Positions 1 to 8,507 are shown, counted from the stretch's first letter. The stretch: 64,000 nucleotides of DNA from JABMQW01 sp964439935 (GCA_964439935.1 CAYTPW010000002.1:168027-232026); one strand, 5' to 3'. The notes: generated from the letters alone by a model not told the origin. Translations and numbers: made by a program.

Positions 1-348
1 ACCGGAGACCAGTCAGCGGTGGAAGAAATGCGCCAGACCTTTCATGAGCGACGCGACCTGATGGTAAAACTGTTGAATGAAATTCCCGAAGTCAATTGTG
101 CATTACCAGGCGGAGCATTTTACGCTTTTCCCGATCTGTCGGCTTATCTCGGTAAAAAAGCGGATGGCAAAGAACTTAAGGATTCATTTGACATTGGTAA
201 TTACCTGTTAGAGAAAGCCCAGGTTGTAACCGTCCCCGGCGATGGTTTTGGATCTCCGGGTCATATTCGTTTTTCCTTTGCCACAAATCTGGATAATATT
301 CGCGAAGGCATCCAGCGTATTACTAAAATATTACAAGAATTAGAATAG
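1..348 (+). CDS. Pyridoxal-phosphate aminotransferase (aspartate aminotransferase-like), 3' part only
   Basis: The frame is open from the first base, so the gene begins upstream of the window and only about 115 C-terminal residues are present. They match the small domain of class I/II fold-type I aminotransferases: a PGGAFYAFPD segment followed by GDGFGSPGHIRFSFA. The Arg of the HIRFSFA motif is the position that binds the substrate alpha-carboxylate in aspartate aminotransferases. The active-site lysine lies in the missing part. Class I aspartate aminotransferase (AspB type) is the best guess; substrate specificity cannot be read from this fragment. rpmE starts 9 bases downstream on the same strand, so the two may be cotranscribed. 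Confidence 0.9.
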   Translation, partial: TGDQSAVEEMRQTFHERRDLMVKLLNEIPEVNCALPGGAFYAFPDLSAYLGKKADGKELKDSFDIGNYLLEKAQVVTVPGDGFGSPGHIRFSFATNLDNIREGIQRITKILQELE

Positions 349-357
349 GAGTCTGCG

Positions 358-564
358 ATGAAGAAAGCTATTCATCCCAAATATACCCTCGGTAAAGTTA
401 CCTGCGCCTGTGGTAACAGTTTTCAGGTTTACAATACAATTGGCGATCAGAAGATTGAGATCTGCTCGGCCTGTCATCCATTTTTCACCGGCAAACAGAA
501 ACTGGTTGACACTGCCGGCCGAATTGAAAAATTCCAACGGAAATACAAACAGAAAACTCAGTAA
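358..564 (+). CDS. rpmE: 50S ribosomal protein L31 (zinc-binding type)
   Basis: A 68-residue protein beginning MKKAIHPKY, the standard L31 start. Four cysteines, C16, C18, C36 and C39, sit in CAC and CSAC motifs as in the zinc-containing (C+) L31 form, followed by HPFFTGKQ, the family signature. L31 binds the 50S subunit at the central protuberance and forms part of bridge B1b. An AGGAG ribosome site precedes the ATG. A strong hairpin follows the stop codon, so transcription probably ends here. The neighbours DUF1385, prfA and prmC commonly accompany rpmE in bacteria. Confidence 0.97.
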   Translation: MKKAIHPKYTLGKVTCACGNSFQVYNTIGDQKIEICSACHPFFTGKQKLVDTAGRIEKFQRKYKQKTQ

Positions 565-580
565 CCATAATTAAAAGACC

Positions 581-620
581 AATGGCTTCTCACCGTATGC
601 TCAGTTGAGAAGCCATTTCT
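581..620 (+). terminator. Rho-independent terminator after rpmE
   Basis: A perfect 12-bp stem (AATGGCTTCTCA at 581-592 pairing with 606-617) encloses a 13-nt loop and is followed by a short T-rich stretch. It lies 16 bases after the rpmE stop and ends just before the next gene's ATG, so some read-through into the DUF1385-prfA operon is possible because the U tract is weak. Confidence 0.7.
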
Positions 621-626
621 ATATCT

Positions 627-1592
627 ATGAGGACGCTACCATTATTATTAAGTAAACCGGCAATTTTGGTCGGTGGCCAAGCCGTGATCGAAGGGGTCAT
701 GATGCGCGTACCGGGGGCCTATTCCACCGCTGTCCGTGATCCTGAGGGTAAAATACAGCTTGACCGGCGCGAATTTCAATCACTGACGGACAAATCAAAA
801 ATCTGGAAGAAACCGGTGCTCCGCGGAATGATAGCTCTGTTCGAAGCGATGCGGATCGGTTTTGGTACGCTGCAGTGGTCCGCTGATATCGCCTTGCCGG
901 AAGAGGAAAAAGGCAAAGAGCCCGGTAAACTGGGGAATTTCCTGTCGATCTTGTTTGCCCTGGTCCTGGCGCTGCTGCTGTTCATGGTCGGCCCGATGTG
1001 GATTACAACCAAATTACTGGATATTGAAAAAGAAGCTCTGGCATTTAACCTGGTTTCAGGATTATTCAGGATCACATTTTTTGTAATTTACCTGGTAGTT
1101 ATTTCAATGTTAAAGGATGTGCGGCGCCTGTTTCAGTATCATGGTGCCGAGCATCGCGTTGTTTACAATTTTGAATCTGGCGACCAGGTTACAGTGGATA
1201 AAGCCCAATCTTTTCCCACCCAGCATCCCCGCTGCGGGACCAGTTTTCTGTTTATTGTTTTATTGTCGGCAATCCTGATCTTTGCCCTGATCGACACGAT
1301 AGTAATTGGTTTGATCGGCACTATTTCACTGGGTATCCGTCTGCTGGTTCATTTACCGCTGATACCGCTGGTAATGGGACTGTCATACGAAGTTATAAAG
1401 CTCAGTGCCAAAAAAGGCCACAGCAGATTTGTCCGCGCCCTGCGGGCTCCGGGCCTCTGGCTACAGAATATTACCACCCGGTCACCCGAAGACGAGATGG
1501 TTGAAGTGGCCATTACAGCGCTGGAATCGGCTTTTGGTGAGAATTATGACGAAATGGTCGGAAAAAAATATACCGCCGAGGCAATCGCATGA
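627..1592 (+). CDS. DUF1385 family membrane protein (YqhQ-like)
   Basis: A 321-residue protein with the DUF1385 hallmarks: VGGQAVIEGVMMR near residues 16-28 and, in the middle, YHGAEHRVVYNFE followed by HPRCGTSFLF. It has about four hydrophobic membrane segments (roughly residues 105-125, 140-165, 210-230 and 235-255). The biochemical role of the family is not established. The conserved His/Glu/Cys motifs (GAEHR, HPRCGTS) suggest metal binding or catalysis, but this is inference. The stop overlaps the prfA start by four bases (ATGA), so the two are translationally coupled, an arrangement seen in many bacteria. Confidence 0.9.
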   Translation: MRTLPLLLSKPAILVGGQAVIEGVMMRVPGAYSTAVRDPEGKIQLDRREFQSLTDKSKIWKKPVLRGMIALFEAMRIGFGTLQWSADIALPEEEKGKEPGKLGNFLSILFALVLALLLFMVGPMWITTKLLDIEKEALAFNLVSGLFRITFFVIYLVVISMLKDVRRLFQYHGAEHRVVYNFESGDQVTVDKAQSFPTQHPRCGTSFLFIVLLSAILIFALIDTIVIGLIGTISLGIRLLVHLPLIPLVMGLSYEVIKLSAKKGHSRFVRALRAPGLWLQNITTRSPEDEMVEVAITALESAFGENYDEMVGKKYTAEAIA

Positions 1593-2650
1593 TCGATAAA
1601 CTGGAACAGATCATCGCCCGCTTTGATGAACTGGGTCAGCAGCTGACCGATCCGCGGGTGATCACTGACCAGAATCGTCTTCGAGAAACCGCCAAAGAAC
1701 ATAATTTCCTGGAGCCGATCGTTAAAAAAGCACGCGAGTATCTGAATGTAAGGAAACAGATCTCCGATGATCTGGAAATTCTGTCAGGATCCGATGAAGA
1801 ATTAAAAGATATCGCCCGGGAGGAATTGCCGGAACTGGAAGACCTGAGCCTGATTCTGGAAGCAGAACTCAAAGTACTGATGCTGCCCCGGGATCCTAAC
1901 GACGATAAGAATACGATTATTGAGATTCGGGCCGGAACCGGTGGTGAAGAGGCCGCTCTATTTGCGGCTGACCTGTTCCGGATGTATACCCGTTTCGCCG
2001 AACGCACCGGCTGGAAGCAGGAAGTTCTGGAGGCCAATGATACCGGTATCGGTGGACTCAAGGAAGTCATCTTTTCGTTATCGGGCAATGAGGTTTACGG
2101 TTGGATGAAATATGAGAGTGGTGTTCATCGCGTCCAGCGGGTACCTAAAACCGAAGCCGGGGGGCGCATCCATACTTCCGCCGCCACGGTGGCGGTTTTG
2201 CCGGAAGCGGAGGAAGCAGAGGTTGCCATCGATGATCAGGATCTGAAGATCGATACTTACCGGGCTTCCGGGGCTGGCGGTCAGCATGTCAACAAGACTG
2301 AATCGGCCATCCGCATCACCCACCTTCCCAGTGGACTGGTGGTAACCTGCCAGGATGAAAAATCCCAGCATAAGAACCGCATGGCGGCCCTGAAAGTCCT
2401 GCGCTCCCGGTTGCTGGCTCAGGAACAGGAAAAACTGGCCCAGGAGCGTTCCGATGCCCGTAAATCGATGGTTTCGACCGGTGACCGCTCGGCCAAGATC
2501 CGCACCTATAATTTCCCCCAGGGCCGGGTAACAGATCACCGGATAAATTTTACGGCCTACCGCCTGGAAGGCTACCTGGATGGTGATCTGACCGAGCTGG
2601 TGGAACAGCTACGGATCGAAGATCAGAAAAGCCAACTGGCCGCCGAATAA
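1589..2650 (+). CDS. prfA: Peptide chain release factor 1
   Basis: At 353 residues this matches the normal RF1 length. The catalytic GGQ is at residues 230-232 (SGAGGQHVNKTESA). The stop-codon reading motif is PKT at 186-188 in VQRVPKTEAGGRIHTSA, which is the PxT type of RF1 rather than the SPF type of RF2. The protein therefore releases peptides at UAA and UAG. The start overlaps the end of the DUF1385 gene; prmC, which methylates the GGQ glutamine, starts immediately after the stop codon with no spacer. Confidence 0.98.
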   Translation: MIDKLEQIIARFDELGQQLTDPRVITDQNRLRETAKEHNFLEPIVKKAREYLNVRKQISDDLEILSGSDEELKDIAREELPELEDLSLILEAELKVLMLPRDPNDDKNTIIEIRAGTGGEEAALFAADLFRMYTRFAERTGWKQEVLEANDTGIGGLKEVIFSLSGNEVYGWMKYESGVHRVQRVPKTEAGGRIHTSAATVAVLPEAEEAEVAIDDQDLKIDTYRASGAGGQHVNKTESAIRITHLPSGLVVTCQDEKSQHKNRMAALKVLRSRLLAQEQEKLAQERSDARKSMVSTGDRSAKIRTYNFPQGRVTDHRINFTAYRLEGYLDGDLTELVEQLRIEDQKSQLAAE

Positions 2651-3532
2651 ATGACCACCACCGCCGGTGCAACAAACCAGACCTGGCGGGTGATCGACCT
2701 GATCAACTGGGGAACCGATTATTTCGCGCAAAAGGATTTTGAAAATCCGCGCCGTGAGATCGAATGGTTACTAAGCGATTTCCTGGAATGTAAACGAATT
2801 GATCTTTATCTGCGCTTCGAAGAACCGTTTAGCCGGGCTATGCTGAGCCAGTTTCGTTCATGGGTGAAGCGTCGGGTGGATCACGAACCACTGCAATATA
2901 TATCCGGACGAGCCGAATTCTACGGTTTGACCTTTGCGGTAAATCCAGCCGTGCTGATTCCCCGGCCGGAAACCGAACGGCTGGTAGAAGTCGCATTGGA
3001 AGTATCCAGTGAAATACCGACAGTACGCATTTTAGATGTGGGGACCGGTTCCGGCTGTATTGCGATCTCGCTGGCAAAAGAACTGACTGAAGCAAACTTG
3101 GTTGCCGTGGATAATTCGCCGGCCGCAATTGATCTGGCACGGAAGAATGCATTGACTAATGGCATCCAGAATATTGAATTTTTTCAATTGGATTTCCTGA
3201 CCGAACGGCCGAAAGGAAAATTCGATCTGATCGTATCCAACCCGCCGTATATCCCAGCGAAAGAAATGACCACCCTGATGCCGGAAGTTGGTCGACATGA
3301 ACCGGTGGACGCATTGACTGACAATAGTGATGGACTGGCATTCTACCGCCGTTTTATTGATCTGGCGCCTAAAATACTTAAACCAGGCGGTTGGCTGGTA
3401 CTGGAAGTTGGAACCGGTGATCACCCGCAGTTAGCCGCCGGATTATTTAATAAGGCCGATTTCCCGGTTGTTGAATTAATCAAAGATTATAACGGAGCGG
3501 ACCGGCTATTGAAAATGCAGTTCTTTATTTGA
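2651..3532 (+). CDS. prmC: Release factor glutamine N5-methyltransferase
   Basis: A 293-residue class I SAM-dependent methyltransferase. The N-terminal helical domain (about 1-100) is followed by the AdoMet-binding motif ILDVGTGSGCIAISLA and the catalytic NPPY at residues 197-200 (SNPPYIPA), the signature of glutamine-amide methyltransferases. Its substrate is the GGQ glutamine of release factors. Its ATG abuts the stop codon of prfA, its substrate gene, which supports the call strongly. Confidence 0.96.
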   Translation: MTTTAGATNQTWRVIDLINWGTDYFAQKDFENPRREIEWLLSDFLECKRIDLYLRFEEPFSRAMLSQFRSWVKRRVDHEPLQYISGRAEFYGLTFAVNPAVLIPRPETERLVEVALEVSSEIPTVRILDVGTGSGCIAISLAKELTEANLVAVDNSPAAIDLARKNALTNGIQNIEFFQLDFLTERPKGKFDLIVSNPPYIPAKEMTTLMPEVGRHEPVDALTDNSDGLAFYRRFIDLAPKILKPGGWLVLEVGTGDHPQLAAGLFNKADFPVVELIKDYNGADRLLKMQFFI

Positions 3533-3573
3533 CAATCAGTCCCTGCTTGTCGTTAAATTAGCCGCTAATTTGA

Positions 3574-4410
3574 ATGCTGAATAAAATAATTGCCAATATC
3601 CGCCTGCTGCGTCCCCTTAACCTGTTGATCGGTGCTTTTTCGGTAGTTATTGGTGCTGCGATTGCCGGTGAGTTGCACCAGACTACAACAATTATTTTCG
3701 CCGCCCTGCTGGTCGTCTGTTACAATGCCGGGGCCAATGCTATCAATGATTATTTTGATTATGAAATTGACCGGATTAATCGGCCCAAGCGGCCGCTGGT
3801 GACCGGGTTGGTTAGTCGGGCTGTAGCGAAATGGCTTGGGCTGGCCCTGTTTCTGGTTGGGACCGCCCTGGCATTTAAGCTGAATCTGGGTGCCCGGTTT
3901 CTGGCTATTTTTGGAGCACTGCCGCTGATGGTGCTGTATACACCGGTCTTGAAGGGTCAACCGCTGATCGGTAATATTGCCGTGGCGCTGATTCTGGGTC
4001 TGGCTTTCCTGTTCGCTGGTGCCGCGGTAGGCAATCCGGCACCGCTGCTGGTTCCGGCGGCCCTGGCATTCAGTCTGACCTTGGTTCGTGAAATGGTGAA
4101 GGATATTGCCGATATGGAAGGAGATGAAAAGGCCGGACTGCGGACATTCCCGCTGCTGGTAGGGCAATCCGCTGCGATAATGACTGTAATTAATCTGGCC
4201 TTTCTGGTGGCGGTGGGAACCCTGTTCCCGTTTATTACCGGCTATTACAGCTGGCACTACCTGGTTGTTGCCCTGATCGGAGTGATTACACCACTGTTTT
4301 ATATGGTTTACAGCTTGATTAAATCCCCTGGAGCTGATCAAGCTGCTTTTTCAGCTAAACTGCTTAAAGTTGCTACTCTGCTGGGGGTGGTGGCGATTTA
4401 CCTGGGTTAG
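3574..4410 (+). CDS. UbiA-family prenyltransferase, close to digeranylgeranylglyceryl phosphate synthase type
   Basis: A 278-residue integral membrane protein with about eight hydrophobic segments. The first Asp-rich motif is NDYFDYEIDRINRPKRP (residues 58-74) and the second is DIADMEGDE near 177-185; both bind the Mg-prenyl diphosphate. The forms INRPKRP and REMVKDIADMEGDEKAGLRT resemble the archaeal lipid enzyme that adds a second geranylgeranyl chain more than UbiA or MenA proteins, as far as can be told by eye. The acceptor could instead be a quinone or another lipid. It lies 41 bases after prmC on the same strand and converges with the MFS gene. Confidence 0.85.
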   Translation: MLNKIIANIRLLRPLNLLIGAFSVVIGAAIAGELHQTTTIIFAALLVVCYNAGANAINDYFDYEIDRINRPKRPLVTGLVSRAVAKWLGLALFLVGTALAFKLNLGARFLAIFGALPLMVLYTPVLKGQPLIGNIAVALILGLAFLFAGAAVGNPAPLLVPAALAFSLTLVREMVKDIADMEGDEKAGLRTFPLLVGQSAAIMTVINLAFLVAVGTLFPFITGYYSWHYLVVALIGVITPLFYMVYSLIKSPGADQAAFSAKLLKVATLLGVVAIYLG

Positions 4411-4450
4411 TGCCCGGCCCGGACTGATGTGGATGTATTATAATTTAATT

Positions 4451-5653
4451 TTATTTAAGTGACCTGATCGAGCGATACAGCAAGCCGATTATCCCGCAGC
4501 AGGCCGCTCCCAGGCCAATCAATAAAAAGACGGTTTTGATTGGGATAATATCGGCTACAATTCCCACTAGGGCTGATGATACACCGGTCAGCCCAACCAC
4601 CGCCAGGTGAATCATGGAAAAGACCCGCCCCTGCAGCTTGTTGGGGACGTAGCTCTGGATGATGGCCGTCCGGGAGATGGTGATCATTGGAATGCCCAGA
4701 GCGTGAATGATGATCATGACCATGACCAGCGGGATCGAATTGATGAAATACAATCCGCAGAAGGTCAGACCATCCACAATCATGCCCAGCATCAGCACGC
4801 GCCCCTTGCGGAAACGGTCGCCGATCCGGAAGATGACGAAGGAACTGATCAACATACCCACTGCGTAACAAGCTTCGATGGCGGCGTAATCGGAAGCGTT
4901 GCCATTTAAGGCAGTTTTCACCAGGATTGGCATCCCCACGATGGCCGGCCCCATGATGAACAGGTTGTTGATTATGGTCAGAACGATTATGACCCCGATC
5001 GTACTCTGTTCCCGGATGTAATTAAGTCCCTGTTTCAATTCACCCCAGGTTTGACTGGATCCCGGTTTTTGCGGCGCTGTTTTTTTAGGTGCTGCGATAA
5101 AGCACAGGAGGATTAAGGCCAGTAGAAAGGTGGCACAATCGATTGTAAACAGGTGTTTCAGAGATATCAGACTCAGTAAAACAGCAGCACTGGCCGGCCC
5201 GATCAAGTAGGCCAGCTGGGCCGAGGTAGCCAGCAGTGAATTGACCCTGACCAGATAATTGGCCGGGACGATTGTGGGTACAAAAGCATTCAGTGCAGGT
5301 GGGAAGATCGTTCCAAAACTGCTGCGCAGGAAGGCCAGAAATCCGATCAGGTAGGCATCTTCATAGCCTAAAGCCAGCAAAACCGGGATCAGGATCACGG
5401 TGAAGGCCTGACTGAAATTGGACAACAGCATCAAGCGGATCCGGTTGTAGCGATCGGCCATAACGCCCGCCAGCAGACCGAACAGCATGGCCGGCAGGTG
5501 AGCGCTCAATACCACCAGGCCGGTGATCGTATTGGAGCCGGTAATGTCCAGAACCAGCCAGATCAAGGCGATCTGATAGATGGCGTCCCCGGTTGCGGAA
5601 ATCAACTGGGCCAGCCAGATCAGGAAGATATTTTTACGTTCACCTAGCAGCAT
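4451..5653 (-). CDS. MFS transporter (drug/siderophore exporter-like, MFS_3 type)
   Basis: A 400-residue protein with about twelve hydrophobic segments. A loop motif of the form GVMADRYNRIRLML follows TM2, the A-like motif of the major facilitator superfamily, and a second (GDRFRKGRVLML) appears in the C-terminal half. The N-terminus (LGERKNIFLIWLAQLISATGD) and SRTAIIQSYVPNKLQGRVFS resemble the EntS/DUF894 class of exporters. The substrate is unknown. The gene is on the opposite strand to its neighbours and convergent with the UbiA gene, with no clear terminator in between. Confidence 0.85.
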   Translation of the reverse strand: MLLGERKNIFLIWLAQLISATGDAIYQIALIWLVLDITGSNTITGLVVLSAHLPAMLFGLLAGVMADRYNRIRLMLLSNFSQAFTVILIPVLLALGYEDAYLIGFLAFLRSSFGTIFPPALNAFVPTIVPANYLVRVNSLLATSAQLAYLIGPASAAVLLSLISLKHLFTIDCATFLLALILLCFIAAPKKTAPQKPGSSQTWGELKQGLNYIREQSTIGVIIVLTIINNLFIMGPAIVGMPILVKTALNGNASDYAAIEACYAVGMLISSFVIFRIGDRFRKGRVLMLGMIVDGLTFCGLYFINSIPLVMVMIIIHALGIPMITISRTAIIQSYVPNKLQGRVFSMIHLAVVGLTGVSSALVGIVADIIPIKTVFLLIGLGAACCGIIGLLYRSIRSLK

Positions 5654-5714
5654 GATCGACTCGATTTGGTGGAAGTGAAATTATGCTGGAAAAGGTGTTT
5701 TACCGTTGCTAAAA

Positions 5715-5746
5715 AACAGGTTAATTTCATAACGTTATAACCTGTT
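5715..5746. promoter_or_regulatory. Inverted repeat in divergent intergenic region (possible operator)
   Basis: AACAGGTTA (5715-5723) is repeated in inverted form as TAACCTGTT (5738-5746). The 10-base palindrome ATAACGTTAT (5729-5738) sits inside it. It lies between the divergently transcribed MFS exporter and ferredoxin genes, the usual place for a regulator site. There is no U tract, so it does not look like a terminator. No regulator gene adjoins it; function is inference. Confidence 0.35.
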
Positions 5747-5826
5747 ATTTCACCCGCTAGGTTTCCCAGTGCCTACCGACCTGAGATCGGCGGAAAAAAT
5801 TGAACTAATAAAACAACGGAGTTGTT

Positions 5827-6066
5827 ATGTCACTCACAATTACTGATGAATGTATTAACTGTGGCGCCTGTGAACCGGAATGCCCCAATGAAGCAATTTA
5901 CGAGGGGGATGAATTTTATGAAATCGATCCTGAACTGTGCACCGAATGTGTCGGTCATTTTGATGAATCCCAGTGCGTTGAAGTCTGTCCGGTAGACTGT
6001 ATCCCGATGGGGGTCGAAGAATCCCAGGAAGTTTTAATGGAGCGTTATAACCGTCTCGCCGGCTGA
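5827..6066 (+). CDS. YfhL-family 4Fe-4S dicluster ferredoxin
   Basis: A 79-residue ferredoxin. The first cluster motif is CINCGACEPECP. The second is CTECVGHFDESQCVEVCP, with the long CxxC-x8-CxxxC spacing typical of the YfhL/Alvin type. It should carry two [4Fe-4S] clusters and act as a small soluble electron carrier; the partner is unknown. CGGAG precedes the ATG. It is a single-gene unit followed by a strong terminator. Confidence 0.95.
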   Translation: MSLTITDECINCGACEPECPNEAIYEGDEFYEIDPELCTECVGHFDESQCVEVCPVDCIPMGVEESQEVLMERYNRLAG

Positions 6067-6211
6067 ACTGTTTGATTACAGTGCCCTTAAATCGAGGGTA
6101 TCGGAAAATTCCTGGATCCAAAAATAATAGCCAGGCCAGGAACAATATAGTTTGTTTTCAGTACCAAGACTGCGGTCATAAACAGTACGGTTGACTAATC
6201 TATTGTAGTTA

Positions 6212-6247
6212 AAAAGCGGCTGTTTTTGAAGAACAGCCGCTTTTATT
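6212..6247 (+). terminator. Rho-independent terminator between ferredoxin and Mrp-like gene
   Basis: AAAAGCGGCTGTT (6212-6224) pairs with AACAGCCGCTTTT (6232-6244) around a 7-nt loop; T-rich sequence follows. It separates the ferredoxin from the next gene. It also shows that the Mrp-like gene starts at the ATG at 6259, not at the in-frame TTG at 6226, which lies inside the hairpin. Confidence 0.85.
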
Positions 6248-6258
6248 ATTGGAGTATT

Positions 6259-7410
6259 ATGGATAAAAAAGAAATTCTGGAATTGTTGAAACAGATCAAA
6301 TATCCCGGCTTCAGCCGCGATATCGTATCGTTTGGCATGGTACCGGACGTTTTAATCGAGGCTGGTAAATTAACTGTAAATCTGAAGATACTGTCGGATA
6401 ATCGTGATACGATTGAACTGGTGGCTGAAGAAACGCAAAAATTATTAGCGGCAAAAACCAATTTTAAACAAATCGATGTAGTCCTGGTGGAAACACCATC
6501 GACCACCCAACCGGTCGAACCGGCTCCCAAGGATCCCTTCGCCAGCCAGCAAACGCTGCAAAATATCAAGTACATCATTGCCGTAGCCAGTGGCAAGGGC
6601 GGAGTGGGCAAATCGACAGTAGCGGCCAACCTGGCGGCTACGTTGCAGAAAAAAGGTTACCAGACCGGGTTGCTGGACCTGGATATCTATGGTCCCTCGC
6701 TGCCAATTATTTTAGGAATCAATGACCGTCCCACTGTTTCGGCTGCTAAAAAGTTGATTCCGTTGGAGCGCTACGGAATGCAGGTGATGAGTTTTGGCTT
6801 CATCAGCGGTAATCAGGCGCCGGCTATTTGGCGGGGCCCGATGGTGGCCAAAATGACGGAACAGTTTTTCAACGATGTCGACTGGGGCGAATTGGATTTC
6901 CTGATCCTGGATCTGCCGCCGGGAACCGGTGATGTGCAGCTGACACTGGTGCAGAAATTGAAATTTGATGGCGCCATCATGGTCACAACACCCCAGGACA
7001 TTGCCGTGGCCGATGTGAGCAAAGGTGCCGACATGTTCCGGAAAGTGGATGTCCCGGTACTGGGGGTGGTTGAAAATATGTCCGGGCTGCAGCTCAGCGG
7101 TAAAATTGTCGACCGATCGGGCGAACCGGTTACTGATGCGGTACTGGAACTGGATGACCTTGGGACCTTGCCGGTGGACCCGGATGGCACATTTTCTACC
7201 CGCTTGGACCTGTTCAAGCATGGCGGTGGCAGCCGGGAGAGTCTACGATTGGCGGTTCCCCTTCTGGGTGAGATTCCCCTGTCCCAGGAACTGATGGCAG
7301 CCACCGATGCCGGCCGGCCCATCACCGAGCAGAATCCCGATTCGGTAATTACCGGCATCTATGGTAATATTGCCGATAAAATTATCACCCAATTGACTGA
7401 AAGAGGTTAA
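6259..7410 (+). CDS. Mrp/NBP35-family P-loop ATPase lacking all cysteines
   Basis: A 383-residue protein. Residues 1-90 form a MIP18/DUF59-like N-terminal domain. The ATPase domain has a deviant Walker A (ASGKGGVGKSTVAANLA, about 112-128), LLDLDIYGPSLP, and ILDLPPGTGDVQLTL. Mrp/ApbC proteins hold or transfer Fe-S clusters through a CxxC after the ENMS motif. Here ENMS is followed by about 43 residues up to FKHGGG, where family members normally have about 15 including CxxC. The insert (LSGKIVDRSGEPV ... DPDGTFS) reads like a carboxypeptidase-regulatory-type beta module. The whole protein has no cysteine, so canonical cluster binding is ruled out. GGAG lies five bases before the chosen ATG. A SufT-like gene follows after two bases. 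Confidence 0.9.
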   Translation: MDKKEILELLKQIKYPGFSRDIVSFGMVPDVLIEAGKLTVNLKILSDNRDTIELVAEETQKLLAAKTNFKQIDVVLVETPSTTQPVEPAPKDPFASQQTLQNIKYIIAVASGKGGVGKSTVAANLAATLQKKGYQTGLLDLDIYGPSLPIILGINDRPTVSAAKKLIPLERYGMQVMSFGFISGNQAPAIWRGPMVAKMTEQFFNDVDWGELDFLILDLPPGTGDVQLTLVQKLKFDGAIMVTTPQDIAVADVSKGADMFRKVDVPVLGVVENMSGLQLSGKIVDRSGEPVTDAVLELDDLGTLPVDPDGTFSTRLDLFKHGGGSRESLRLAVPLLGEIPLSQELMAATDAGRPITEQNPDSVITGIYGNIADKIITQLTERG

Positions 7411-7412
7411 AC

Positions 7413-7721
7413 ATGGTTACCGAAAAACAGGTTATGGATGTCTTATATCAATGTTATGATCCGGAGATCCCGGTGAATATTGTCGACCTCGGCTTAATTT
7501 ATGATGTAGCAATCGAAGATAATGTGGCGGTTGTTACCATGACACTGACCACCCCGGGCTGCCCGATGCACAGTCAGATAGCAGCTAATGTTAAAGAAAA
7601 TATTTTGAAAATTTCAGGTCTGACAGACGCTGAAATTAAAATGGTCTTTGATCCCCGCTGGAATGCCGATATGATCACCCCAGCTGGACGTAAAAAGCTA
7701 GGGCTGCCCGGACAGGACTGA
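7413..7721 (+). CDS. MIP18/SufT-family (DUF59) iron-sulfur assembly protein
   Basis: A 102-residue single-domain DUF59 protein. It shows DPEIPVNIVDLGLIY near residues 17-31 and LTTPGCPMHSQI, with the conserved Cys in TTPGCP that the family needs. Members (SufT, PaaD-like, MIP18) help mature Fe-S proteins. It starts two bases after the cysteine-free Mrp-like gene, so the two are almost certainly cotranscribed and may work together, with the only conserved cysteine of the pair on this partner. Confidence 0.92.
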   Translation: MVTEKQVMDVLYQCYDPEIPVNIVDLGLIYDVAIEDNVAVVTMTLTTPGCPMHSQIAANVKENILKISGLTDAEIKMVFDPRWNADMITPAGRKKLGLPGQD

Positions 7722-7733
7722 GCTGGCCGGTTC

Positions 7734-8507
7734 ATGAACGCGGCAGTTGCAATTACCACTTTGATCGGATTGTCATTCGGTGCGGTATATCCGCTCTGTT
7801 TATGGTGCAATCGCAAAGCGGAAATTCCCCGGTTTTATTATTTGCATTTACTAGCAGCCGCCGGCTCCGGTCTGCTGGGGGTCAGCCTGTTGTGGTATTT
7901 TGAGGTTGGATTACAACTGTTGCTCTCAGGCCTAGTTTGGCTGGTAGCCTTATCAGCGATTACAGCTTTTTACTGGGGGCGCAGCCGGATTCAGATTGCT
8001 GTTATCAGTATTCCATCCGTCTTTGGTTTGATCGTGTACTATCAGGTAGCAGAGATTCTGATTTTTCCATCGCTGACGGTTTTCCTGGTTCAGATCATCG
8101 GAATGGCTCTGGTGGGTCTGGCTGTTATATTAACCGGAAATATTGGTAAGTCCCATGGCAACGCTGATTCTGTAGCGGCCACCGCTGCTATCATGCGCAC
8201 ATTGCTGGTGCTGCTGGGAATCCGGGTGGCCTGGATAGTGTACAGCCTGTTCTGGGGACCCGTTAGCCGCATGCCGGAAGCGGTCAGCCTGGTGGAATTT
8301 ATCAATTCGGTTCAGGGTTATATACCGGCCTTTGCGGTTTTTTTCGGGATTATAATACCATTGGGGTTGCTGCCGCTGGTATATTTTTATCTGAAACGGC
8401 AGTTTTATACAATGGCGCTGAAACTGCTTTATCCGCTGGTCACCGCCATGCTGCTGGCGGAGATTCTATTTAAATACTATCTGTTTCAATACGGGATTGT
8501 TTTATAG
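7734..8507 (+). CDS. Multi-pass membrane protein of unknown function
   Basis: 257 residues, nearly all hydrophobic, with seven to eight predicted membrane segments separated by short charged loops. I recognise no family motif. It follows the SufT-like gene by 12 bases, so it is probably in the same operon, but its composition gives no hint of substrate. No signal for a soluble domain is seen. Confidence 0.7.
   Translation: MNAAVAITTLIGLSFGAVYPLCLWCNRKAEIPRFYYLHLLAAAGSGLLGVSLLWYFEVGLQLLLSGLVWLVALSAITAFYWGRSRIQIAVISIPSVFGLIVYYQVAEILIFPSLTVFLVQIIGMALVGLAVILTGNIGKSHGNADSVAATAAIMRTLLVLLGIRVAWIVYSLFWGPVSRMPEAVSLVEFINSVQGYIPAFAVFFGIIIPLGLLPLVYFYLKRQFYTMALKLLYPLVTAMLLAEILFKYYLFQYGIVL

Noticed and set aside
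3565..4341. 258-codon open frame on the minus strand across the UbiA gene
   Set aside because: Glutamine/asparagine-rich antisense reading of a well-supported membrane protein; no start signal or family content.
6226..6258. TTG start for the Mrp-like gene
   Set aside because: It falls inside the terminator hairpin; the ATG at 6259 has a good ribosome site.
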